A stretch of 5,872 nt of DNA from Burkholderiales bacterium (GCA_947453585.1 CANGHQ010000132.1:1-5872); one strand, 5' to 3'; shown: positions 1-5,299, counted from the first letter of the stretch. The notes: generated by a model from the letters alone, not told the origin. Numbers and translations: made by a program.

Positions 1-1300
1 CTTGGGGCTCAGCTCCGCTGCCGCCCACCAACTTGAAGTTGTAGTCCGGGCGGTTAAAGGTCTCGGGCTTGCCGCGCACCAGTTCGCGTTTGGCCTTGAG
101 GTCGCGCGCCAAACGGTGCAAAAACGCCAGGCTGGGTTGCAGCCCGACCAATGGCGCAGCTTCGCTGCCCGCCTCCGCCAGCGGGGTTTGCAGCCACTCT
201 TCGGTCACGATGGCGTCCAACTGGTCGTGGCGCAGGTTGTGGCTGATGGGCACGCTCTCAAGCCGGGTTTCGCTCGAAACAATGGTCAGCGTCGCTTCGT
301 CCAGGGTCACATACAGGCTCACCGCCGGGCAGTCGCGCCCCTCTTGCAAGGTGTAGTTTTGCACCACCGCGTCTGGCAGCATGGTGACTTTGTAACCCGG
401 CATATAAACGGTAGACAAGCGCGCGCGGCCCAGGCGGTCCATGTCACTGTCGGGCAGCACGGCCAGCGCCGGGGCGGCAATGTGCACGCCCACGGTCACC
501 GTGCCGCTGCCCAGGCCTTGCACCGACAGCGCGTCGTCAATCTCGGTGGTGGCGGAGTCATCAATCGAAAACGCCGACACCGAGGCGCGCGCCAGCACCT
601 CACCCACGGGGGGCGCCGCCGTGGCGGCAAAGCCCACGCCCTGGGGAAAGTTCTCTAGCAAGAAGCGCTTCCAGTGGAACTGGTAAGGCGAATCAATGGC
701 GCCGCTGCGCTGCAGCAGGTCCAGCGGCGCGGTGCGGGTGGCGCGCGAGGCGTCCACCACGGCCTTGTATTCGGGGGCGTTTTTGTCAGGCTTGAACAGA
801 ATCTTGTAGAGCTGCTCGCGCACCGGCTGCGGGCAGACGCCCTCGCCCAACTCCTGCGCCCACTGGGCGATGAGGGCGACCGTGGCCTTTTTCTTCTCAA
901 TGGCCACCAGCGCCTGGGCAATCACCTCGGCCGAGGCCTTGCGGAAAAAGCCCTTGCCTGCGCGGCGAAAGTAGTGCGGCGCCTCAAACAGGCGGATCAG
1001 CATGGCCGCTTGCTGCTCGAGCGTGGCGTCCTTGCTGAAGTATTCGCGCGCCAGGATGGCAAAGCCAAAGTCGTCTTCAGGCGAAAACTCCCAGGCGAGT
1101 TCGAGCTCAATGCTCTCGCTCAGGGCCTGGGCGGCTGCCATAAACGCGGCGGGCGCGGGTTTTTCAAAGCGCAAGAGCACATTGGCCATCTTGACCTTGA
1201 CGCGCTTGCCACTGTCGAGCTCGACTTGCACCGAGGCATCGCTCTCTGACAGCACCCGACCGGCCATGAATTTTCCGGCTTCATCAAACAATACAAACAT
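1..1300 (-). CDS. RNB-domain exoribonuclease (RNase II/R family), 3' end cut by the window edge
   Basis: Probable 3'-to-5' hydrolytic exoribonuclease that degrades single-stranded RNA in the cytoplasm. The window holds 433 residues, starting at ATG 1300-1298. The RNB catalytic domain begins near residue 240. The metal-binding motif SIDDSATTEIDDAL carries D247, E253, D255 and D256, which align with E. coli RNase II D201, D207, D209 and D210, so the second acidic residue is Glu instead of Asp. Y299, in YMPGYKVTMLP, aligns with Tyr253 of E. coli RNase II, and the 52-residue spacing from the first Asp is the same. The first ~235 residues do not look like the E. coli cold-shock domains and I do not recognise their fold. 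The late RNB residues and any S1 domain lie outside the window. No earlier in-frame start codon exists near ATG 1300, and no Shine-Dalgarno sequence is seen. It is transcribed divergently from rodA. The family call is firm; RNase II versus RNase R subtype is not decided. Confidence 0.9.
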   Translation of the reverse strand, partial: MFVLFDEAGKFMAGRVLSESDASVQVELDSGKRVKVKMANVLLRFEKPAPAAFMAAAQALSESIELELAWEFSPEDDFGFAILAREYFSKDATLEQQAAMLIRLFEAPHYFRRAGKGFFRKASAEVIAQALVAIEKKKATVALIAQWAQELGEGVCPQPVREQLYKILFKPDKNAPEYKAVVDASRATRTAPLDLLQRSGAIDSPYQFHWKRFLLENFPQGVGFAATAAPPVGEVLARASVSAFSIDDSATTEIDDALSVQGLGSGTVTVGVHIAAPALAVLPDSDMDRLGRARLSTVYMPGYKVTMLPDAVVQNYTLQEGRDCPAVSLYVTLDEATLTIVSSETRLESVPISHNLRHDQLDAIVTEEWLQTPLAEAGSEAAPLVGLQPSLAFLHRLARDLKAKRELVRGKPETFNRPDYNFKLVGGSGAEPQ

Positions 1301-1307
1301 GGCGTGG

Positions 1308-1313
1308 ATTGTC
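1308..1313 (-). promoter_or_regulatory. Candidate -10 hexamer for the RNB RNase gene
   Basis: On the minus strand the hexamer GACAAT (TATAAT-like, 4 of 6) ends 7 nt before the ATG of the RNase gene, so transcription could begin at or next to the start codon. No convincing -35 hexamer is visible at the usual distance. The call rests on position and on the same arrangement at three other starts in the window. Confidence 0.3.
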
Positions 1314-1337
1314 CCATGGCGAGGGCAAAGGCTTAGC

Positions 1338-1352
1338 GCCCGATAATCGGGC
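1338..1352. repeat. Perfect 15-bp palindrome in the divergent RNase/rodA promoter region
   Basis: GCCCGAT-A-ATCGGGC is a perfect 7-bp inverted repeat around a single central base. It ends 1 nt before the rodA ATG and fully contains the GATAAT hexamer. It could be an operator for a dimeric regulator, a small hairpin at the 5' end of a longer rodA transcript, or a chance result of GC-rich flanks around a -10 box. The sequence shows the symmetry; a function is inference. Confidence 0.45.
1342..1347 (+). promoter_or_regulatory. Candidate -10 hexamer for rodA (leaderless start)
   Basis: GATAAT matches the sigma-70 -10 consensus at 5 of 6 positions. It is followed by six bases and then the rodA ATG, so a start 7 nt downstream of the hexamer falls on the A of ATG. 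There is no Shine-Dalgarno sequence in the 15 bases before the ATG. The -35 region (about 1319-1324, GCGAGG) does not match consensus. Confidence 0.45.
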
Positions 1353-1353
1353 C

Positions 1354-2508
1354 ATGGCAACCCCGTTCGGAAAAATCAGTTTACGCAGCCGCCTGGCGCC
1401 CTGGTGGGTGGGCCTGGACGGGCCTTTGGGTTTCATCGTCTTTATTCTGGCCTGCGCTGGCCTGCTGGTGATGTATTCCAGCGGTTTTGACCATGGCACC
1501 CGCTTTGCCGATCACGCCCGCAATATGCTGATCGCCGGGGTGGTGATGTTTGTGGCCGCGCAAATTCCGCCCCAGCGCCTGATGCACCTGGCCGTGCCCC
1601 TGTACCTGTTGGGCGTGGCGCTCTTGGTGGCGGTGGCGGTGTTTGGAGTGACCAAAAAAGGGGCGCGGCGCTGGCTCAATGTGGGCATCGTGATCCAGCC
1701 CAGCGAAATCCTCAAAATCGCGGTGCCGCTGATGCTGGCTTGGTGGTTTCAAAAGCGCGAGGGGCAGCTGCGCCCCCTGGACTTTGGCGTCGCGGCGGTG
1801 TTGCTGGGCGTACCGGTGGGTTTGATCATCCGCCAGCCCGATTTGGGCACCGCCATGCTGGTGCTCGCGGCCGACCTGGCGATCATGTTTTTTGCCGGCG
1901 TGAGTTGGAAGATCATCCTGCCCCCGGCGGTGCTGGGCCTGGTCGCCGTGGTCTTGCTGGTGGGCTTTGAGCCCATGCTCTGCGCCGACGGCATGCGCTG
2001 GCCGGTGCTGCATGACTACCAGCAGCAGCGCATTTGCACGCTGCTGGACCCCTCACGGGACCCGCTGGGCAAGGGTTTTCACATCATCCAGGGCATGATT
2101 GGTATTGGCTCGGGCGGGGTGTTTGGCGTGGGTTTTATGCACGGCACGCAAACCCACCTTGAATTCATCCCCGAGCGCACCACCGACTTCATCTTTGCCG
2201 CGTTCTCGGAAGAATTTGGCCTGATTGGCAATGTGCTCATGATCGCCGCCTTTATCGCCCTGATTCTGCGCGGTCTGGCCATTGCGCTGGATGCGCCCAC
2301 CCTGTTTTCGCGCCTGCTGGCGGGCAGCGTAGCCATGATTTTTTTCACCTATGCCTTTGTCAACATGGGCATGGTCAGCGGCATCGTGCCGGTGGTGGGC
2401 GTGCCCCTGCCCTTTATCAGCTACGGCGGCACCGCCATGGTGACGCTGGGGTTTGCGCTGGGCATTCTGATGTCGATCAGCAACGCGCGGCGCCTGGTGC
2501 AAACCTGA
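1354..2508 (+). CDS. rodA: RodA, SEDS-family peptidoglycan glycosyltransferase of the elongasome
   Basis: Inner-membrane glycosyltransferase that polymerises lipid II into glycan strands during side-wall growth, working with the class B transpeptidase PBP2 (MrdA) and the MreBCD complex. The 384-residue product is close to the 370 of E. coli RodA and has about ten hydrophobic segments. Family motifs appear in order: KKGARRWLNVG; QPSEILKI with E118 and K121 (E. coli E114/K117 salt bridge); QPDLGTAML; HDYQQQR; LDPSRDPLGKGFHIIQ; GIGSGG; and PERTTDF, with D278 aligning to the essential E. coli D262. The C-terminal VPLPFISYGGT motif is intact. The large periplasmic loop is about 12 residues longer than in E. 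coli and carries C210 and C228. ATG 1354 is preferred over the in-frame TTG at 1309, because the candidate -10 box lies between them and the extra 15 residues do not look like RodA. Neither PBP2 nor mreBCD is in the window. Confidence 0.95.
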   Translation: MATPFGKISLRSRLAPWWVGLDGPLGFIVFILACAGLLVMYSSGFDHGTRFADHARNMLIAGVVMFVAAQIPPQRLMHLAVPLYLLGVALLVAVAVFGVTKKGARRWLNVGIVIQPSEILKIAVPLMLAWWFQKREGQLRPLDFGVAAVLLGVPVGLIIRQPDLGTAMLVLAADLAIMFFAGVSWKIILPPAVLGLVAVVLLVGFEPMLCADGMRWPVLHDYQQQRICTLLDPSRDPLGKGFHIIQGMIGIGSGGVFGVGFMHGTQTHLEFIPERTTDFIFAAFSEEFGLIGNVLMIAAFIALILRGLAIALDAPTLFSRLLAGSVAMIFFTYAFVNMGMVSGIVPVVGVPLPFISYGGTAMVTLGFALGILMSISNARRLVQT

Positions 2509-2521
2509 TTTGACCCATCGG

Positions 2522-2538
2522 GCGCCGTGATGCGGCGC
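2522..2538 (+). other. Short hairpin downstream of rodA
   Basis: GCGCCG and CGGCGC form a 6-bp perfect stem around the 5-nt loop TGATG, 13 nt after the rodA stop codon. No T tract follows, so it is not a convincing intrinsic terminator. It may protect the rodA mRNA 3' end or simply reflect high GC content. Confidence 0.25.
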
Positions 2539-2573
2539 ATGGCCTGCGCGGCTTCGGGACATCGCCCGCACCC

Positions 2574-2579
2574 TAGAAT
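2574..2579 (+). promoter_or_regulatory. Candidate -10 hexamer for the tldD-azlCD operon (leaderless start)
   Basis: TAGAAT matches TATAAT at 5 of 6 positions and is separated from the tldD ATG by exactly six bases (GGCCCA), so the predicted transcript starts on the A of ATG. No Shine-Dalgarno sequence precedes the start. The -35 region around 2551-2556 (GCTTCG) is poor. The spacing is identical to that at rodA. Confidence 0.45.
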
Positions 2580-2585
2580 GGCCCA

Positions 2586-4046
2586 ATGATCTCTCGCGAA
2601 CCCACTATTGAACGCCTGGCCACGGCCAAGGCCCTGTTACTCACCCCGTTTGGCCTGGACGAGACGCACCTGGCGCGCGCGCTGGCCGAAATCAAGATGC
2701 ACCGCGTGGACGAGGCCGACCTCTACTTCCAGTACACCCGCTCCGAGGGCTGGAGCCTGGAAGAAGGCATTGTCAAAACCGGCTCTTTCAGCATCGACCA
2801 GGGCGTGGGCGTGCGTGCGGTCAGCGGTGAGAAAACCGCGTTTGCCTATTCCGACGATATTTCTGAGGCCGCGCTGCTCGACGCCGCGCGCACGGTGCGC
2901 ACCATCGCCAGCGCCGCGCAAACCCGCCGCACCAGCGTGAGCAAACCCAAGATCGCCCGCAGCCGCTCGCTCTACCCCGACCAAGACCCCATTTCTACTC
3001 TGGACAGCGCCACCAAGGTCGCGCTTTTGGGCAAGGTAGAACGCCTGGCCCGCGCCAAAGACCCGCGCGTGGCCCAAGTCATGGCTGGCTTGGCCATGGA
3101 ATACGACGTGGTGCTGATTGCCCGCGCCGACGGCACGCTGGCGGCCGACGTGCGCCCCTTGGTGCGCCTGTCGGTCACCGTGATTGCCGAACAAAAAGGC
3201 CGGCGCGAAATCGGCTCGTCCGGTGGCGGCGGCCGTTTTGGCCTGGCGTATTTTGACGACGCCCAAATCACCCAGTACGTGGACCAAGCGGTGCACGCAG
3301 CCCTGACCAACCTGGAAGCGCGCCCCGCGCCCGCCGGCGAAATGACCGTGGTGCTGGGTTCGGGCTGGCCCGGCATCTTGCTGCACGAAGCCATTGGCCA
3401 CGGCCTGGAAGGCGACTTCAACCGCAAGGGATCGAGCGCTTTTAGCGGACGTATCGGCCAGCGCGTAGCAGCCAAGGGCGTGACCGTGCTCGACGACGGC
3501 ACCATTGCCGACCGCCGCGGCTCGCTCAATGTGGACGACGAAGGCAACACCAGCGGACGCAACGTGCTGATTGAAGACGGCATTTTGAAGGGCTACATCC
3601 AAGACGCCATGAACGCGCGCCTGATGGGCGTGGCGCCCACCGGCAACGGCCGGCGCGAAAGCTACGCCCACATTCCCATGCCGCGCATGACCAATACCTA
3701 CATGCTGGGCGGCGACAAAGACCCGCAGGAAATTGTCAAAAGCATCAAAAAAGGCCTGTACGCCACCAACTTTGGCGGCGGCCAGGTGGACATCACCTCG
3801 GGCAAGTTTGTGTTTTCTGCCAGCGAAGCCTATTGGGTGGAAAACGGCAAGATTCTCTACCCGGTCAAGGGCGCCACGATTGTGGGCAGCGGCCCGGAAT
3901 GCTTGAAGCGCGTCAGCATGATCGGCAACGACATGCGCCTGGACAGCGGCGTGGGCACCTGCGGCAAAGAAGGCCAAAGCGTGCCCGTGGGCGTGGGCCA
4001 GCCTACCCTGCGCATTGACGGCCTGACCGTGGGCGGCACCGCCTAA
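2586..4046 (+). CDS. tldD: TldD, zinc metalloprotease subunit of the TldD/TldE complex
   Basis: Cytoplasmic peptidase subunit. In E. coli, TldD forms a heterodimer with TldE (PmbA), which degrades unfolded peptides, helps mature microcin B17 and affects CcdA antitoxin turnover. The 486 residues compare with 481 in E. coli. The zinc site is visible: HEAIGH (H267, E268, H272), then GLEGDFNRKGSSAFSG, and C459 in GTCGKEGQ, the late Cys ligand described for E. coli TldD. The conserved blocks PTGNGRRESYAH, PMPRMTNTYML, NFGGGQVDITSGKFVFS and the terminal VGVGQPTL..GLTVGGTA all match closely. The N-terminal part (to about residue 200) is the usual less conserved domain. The start at ATG 2586 is set by the -10 box just before it. 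The partner tldE is not in this window, which is usual, since the two genes are often unlinked. azlC begins 12 nt after the stop. Identification is firm; the natural substrate in this organism is unknown. Confidence 0.96.
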   Translation: MISREPTIERLATAKALLLTPFGLDETHLARALAEIKMHRVDEADLYFQYTRSEGWSLEEGIVKTGSFSIDQGVGVRAVSGEKTAFAYSDDISEAALLDAARTVRTIASAAQTRRTSVSKPKIARSRSLYPDQDPISTLDSATKVALLGKVERLARAKDPRVAQVMAGLAMEYDVVLIARADGTLAADVRPLVRLSVTVIAEQKGRREIGSSGGGGRFGLAYFDDAQITQYVDQAVHAALTNLEARPAPAGEMTVVLGSGWPGILLHEAIGHGLEGDFNRKGSSAFSGRIGQRVAAKGVTVLDDGTIADRRGSLNVDDEGNTSGRNVLIEDGILKGYIQDAMNARLMGVAPTGNGRRESYAHIPMPRMTNTYMLGGDKDPQEIVKSIKKGLYATNFGGGQVDITSGKFVFSASEAYWVENGKILYPVKGATIVGSGPECLKRVSMIGNDMRLDSGVGTCGKEGQSVPVGVGQPTLRIDGLTVGGTA

Positions 4047-4058
4047 ACGGCGACAGCC

Positions 4059-4775
4059 TTGCGGCCGTTTTTCGCGGGCGCCCGCGACACCATCCCCATG
4101 CTGGTGGGCGCCGCGCCCTTTGGCCTGATCTTTGGCACTTTGGCCATTGGCGCGGGTTTGCCGGTTTGGCTCACCCTGGGGCTGTCGGCGCTGGTGTTTG
4201 CCGGTTCATCCCAGTTTGTGGCGGTCAGCTTGCTGGGCGGCGGCGCTGCGGTGCCCGTTATCTTGCTCACCACTTTTGTCGTCAACCTGCGCCACGCGCT
4301 CTACAGCGCCACCTTGCTGCCCTACGCCCGCGCGCTGCCCGCCCGTTGGCGCTGGGCCCTGGCCTTTTGGCTCACCGACGAAACCTTTGCCGTCGTAGAA
4401 AACCAGTTGCGCCACCACACCAGCCTGCACGACGGCGCGCGCTACTGGCTGGGCTCGTCCTTGGCCATGTACGGCAACTGGCAGGTCTGGACGCTTGCGG
4501 GTGTGCTTTTGGGCCAAAGCGTGCCGGGCCTGGCCACTTTGGGGCTGGACTTTGCCATGGTCGCCACTTTTGCCGCCATCGTGGCACTGCAGCTGCGTGA
4601 CCGGCCGGTGCTGTGCGCAGCGCTGGCGGCGGGCGCGGTGGCGCTGCTGGCCCGTGATTTGCCCTACAAGCTCGGGCTGATGCTGGCCGCCATTGCGGGT
4701 GTGGCCACCGGGATGCTGACTGAGGCCTGGTTCGGGAAAGCCGACGCAACTGCGCAAGAAGGGGCCCAGCCATGA
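4059..4775 (+). CDS. azlC: AzlC-family branched-chain amino acid exporter, large subunit
   Basis: Inner-membrane large subunit of a two-part amino acid exporter (E. coli YgaZ/YgaH and Corynebacterium BrnF/BrnE export valine, isoleucine, leucine and methionine; Bacillus azlCD confers azaleucine resistance). The 238-residue protein is near the family norm (YgaZ is about 245) and strongly hydrophobic. Family signatures are the N-terminal FFAG.RDTIPMLVGAAPFG, FAGSSQF at residues 47-53, and NLRHALYS at 76-83. The start is TTG 4059: the tldD stop TAA at 4044-4046 is in this same frame, no ATG or GTG lies between them, and the next ATG (4098) would remove the conserved first 13 residues. No good Shine-Dalgarno sequence is present, so translation is probably coupled to termination on tldD. 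It overlaps azlD by ATGA. The substrate is inferred from the family. Confidence 0.9.
   Translation: MRPFFAGARDTIPMLVGAAPFGLIFGTLAIGAGLPVWLTLGLSALVFAGSSQFVAVSLLGGGAAVPVILLTTFVVNLRHALYSATLLPYARALPARWRWALAFWLTDETFAVVENQLRHHTSLHDGARYWLGSSLAMYGNWQVWTLAGVLLGQSVPGLATLGLDFAMVATFAAIVALQLRDRPVLCAALAAGAVALLARDLPYKLGLMLAAIAGVATGMLTEAWFGKADATAQEGAQP
4756..4764 (+). promoter_or_regulatory. Ribosome binding site of azlD
   Basis: AAGAAGGGG, inside the end of azlC, lies 7 nt before the azlD ATG. It supports ATG 4772 as the true start and shows that azlD is translated independently as well as by coupling through the ATGA overlap. Confidence 0.6.
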
Positions 4776-5095
4776 ACAGCACTTGGGCGCTGGTGCTGGC
4801 CGGCATGGTGGTGGTGACTTATGGCATTCGCCTGAGTTTTCTGGTGTTTGGCCACCGCCTGACCTTTCCGCGCTGGCTGGAGCGCGCGCTGCGCTATGTG
4901 CCGGCGGCGGTATTGACCGCGCTGGTCGTGCCCATGGCGCTAGCGCCGCAAGGCGTGGTGGACCTGAGCGTGCACAACGCCTATTTGCCCGGCACCGTGG
5001 CTGCGGTGGCGATTGCCTTGTGGAGCCGCCAGACGCTGGCTGCCATCGTGGGCGGCTTTGTGGTCTACGGCCTGTGGCGCTGGCTGCTGGTCTGA
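4772..5095 (+). CDS. azlD: AzlD-family branched-chain amino acid exporter, small subunit
   Basis: Small membrane partner of AzlC, equivalent to E. coli YgaH and Corynebacterium BrnE. The 107 residues match the family size (about 100-111). Four hydrophobic segments are visible, at roughly residues 5-26, 42-60, 69-86 and 88-106. The family pattern is a conserved first helix with TYGIRLSFLVFG, then RALRYVPAAVLTALVVP. The ATG overlaps the azlC stop (ATGA), the usual arrangement for subunits made in fixed ratio. After the stop there is no terminator before the aroG leader promoter, so read-through from the tldD-azlCD operon into the aroG attenuator is possible. Confidence 0.9.
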   Translation: MNSTWALVLAGMVVVTYGIRLSFLVFGHRLTFPRWLERALRYVPAAVLTALVVPMALAPQGVVDLSVHNAYLPGTVAAVAIALWSRQTLAAIVGGFVVYGLWRWLLV

Positions 5096-5118
5096 GCCAC
5101 GGGGCCGAAAATGACTTG

Positions 5119-5127
5119 TGCTACATT
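5119..5127 (+). promoter_or_regulatory. Candidate extended -10 promoter of the aroG leader
   Basis: TG-C-TACATT fits the extended -10 form TGnTATAAT (hexamer at 5122-5127, 4 of 6). It ends 6 nt before the ATG of the leader peptide, so the predicted transcript begins on that ATG. There is no clear -35 hexamer (17-bp spacing gives ACGGGG at 5099-5104), which is tolerated for extended -10 promoters. A start further upstream cannot be excluded. Confidence 0.45.
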
Positions 5128-5133
5128 GAGGCC

Positions 5134-5202
5134 ATGCATCCCGCCGCTTTTTTCTTTAGCTATTTTTGGTTCTCCAACGCCTGCGGCGGTAGAGAGTTCT
5201 GA
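5134..5202 (+). CDS. Aromatic-rich attenuator leader peptide of aroG (22 aa)
   Basis: A 22-codon reading frame from ATG 5134 to TGA 5200. Residues 6-13 read FFFSYFWF, that is, seven aromatic codons of eight (five Phe, one Tyr, one Trp), and residue 22 is another Phe. Such a run is the mark of regulatory leader peptides like PheL and TrpL, whose translation rate reports charged tRNA. Segment 1 of the attenuator lies in codons 3-5 and segment 2 in codons 17-19, the layout needed for ribosome-controlled folding. The GAGG at 5128-5131 is only 2 nt from the ATG, too close to serve as a Shine-Dalgarno sequence, so the peptide may start from a leaderless mRNA. The product itself is probably not functional. 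Confidence 0.85.
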   Translation: MHPAAFFFSYFWFSNACGGREF

Positions 5203-5263
5203 ACGTACCTGAAAAAAACGTCCTGATACTTCCGAAACCGCCGGCACCCCCGGCGGTTTTTTT
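5141..5263 (+). promoter_or_regulatory. Ribosome-mediated transcription attenuator controlling aroG
   Basis: Four segments can pair in alternative ways. Segment 1 (5141-5147, CCGCCGC) is perfectly complementary to segment 2 (5183-5189, GCGGCGG): the protector. Segment 2, taken as 5184-5190 (CGGCGGT), is perfectly complementary to segment 3 (5237-5243, ACCGCCG): the antiterminator. An alternative form pairs 5179-5181 with 5243-5245 and 5185-5190 with 5237-5242, leaving a 3-nt bulge. Segment 3 (5235-5244) pairs with segment 4 (5250-5259): the terminator. A ribosome stalled at the Phe/Tyr/Trp codons (5149-5172) would cover segment 1, free segment 2 and prevent termination. A ribosome that reaches the TGA at 5200 would cover segment 2 and allow termination. 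The geometry is that of the E. coli trp and pheA attenuators; function is inferred. Confidence 0.85.
5235..5263 (+). terminator. Intrinsic terminator of the aroG attenuator
   Basis: CCGCCGG (5238-5244) and CCGGCGG (5250-5256) form a perfect 7-bp GC stem around the loop CACCC, extended by three A-T pairs (5235-5237 with 5257-5259). A run of seven T residues (5257-5263) follows directly. A second T-rich run, 5269-5274, lies just after. It stands 43 nt before the aroG ATG, so it ends leader transcripts and does not terminate azlD specifically. Confidence 0.88.
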
Positions 5264-5293
5264 ATGCCTTTTTTGACTTTGACTGACTGCTTT

Positions 5294-5299
5294 AAGGAG
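5294..5299 (+). promoter_or_regulatory. Ribosome binding site of aroG
   Basis: AAGGAG, a near-perfect Shine-Dalgarno sequence, lies 7 nt before ATG 5307. It fixes the aroG start and contrasts with the absence of such a site at rodA, tldD, the RNase gene and the leader peptide. Confidence 0.85.

Noticed and set aside
2..658. Open frame of 218 codons on the plus strand, antisense to the RNase gene
   Set aside because: The minus strand encodes a clear RNB domain over the same bases. The plus frame has His/Gln/Arg-rich composition without motifs; the same applies to the plus frame at 674-1249.
1309..1353. Upstream TTG start for rodA adding 15 residues
   Set aside because: The added residues are polar and unlike RodA N-termini, and the likely -10 box at 1342-1347 lies inside them, so they would not be transcribed.
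1381..2013. Open frame of 210 codons on the minus strand, antisense to rodA
   Set aside because: Rich in His, Gln and Arg with no motif, opposite a fully conserved SEDS protein; it is a shadow frame.
2522..2538. Hairpin after rodA as an intrinsic terminator
   Set aside because: The 6-bp stem is perfect, but it is followed by ATGGCCTG and not by a T tract, so it is reported only as a low-confidence hairpin.
2637..3977. Open frame of 446 codons on the minus strand, antisense to tldD
   Set aside because: It is the mirror of a strongly conserved gene. Its composition (rich in Ala, His, Gly, Val and Arg) is typical of antisense frames in GC-rich DNA, and it shows no recognisable domain.
4783..5202. 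Longer open frame that runs through azlD and ends with the leader peptide
   Set aside because: The part before 5134 lies out of frame with azlD and has no family features. Only the last 22 codons, from ATG 5134, are meaningful, as the attenuator leader.
5134..5263. Riboswitch or T-box as the explanation of the aroG leader
   Set aside because: The aromatic-rich translated frame and the ribosome-positioned alternate pairings explain the region fully. No T-box core sequence or known aptamer core is visible.
5273..5284. Two tandem TTGACT sequences resembling -35 boxes before aroG
   Set aside because: No -10-like hexamer lies 16-18 bp downstream; that space is taken by the Shine-Dalgarno sequence. 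They look like a short tandem duplication after the terminator.
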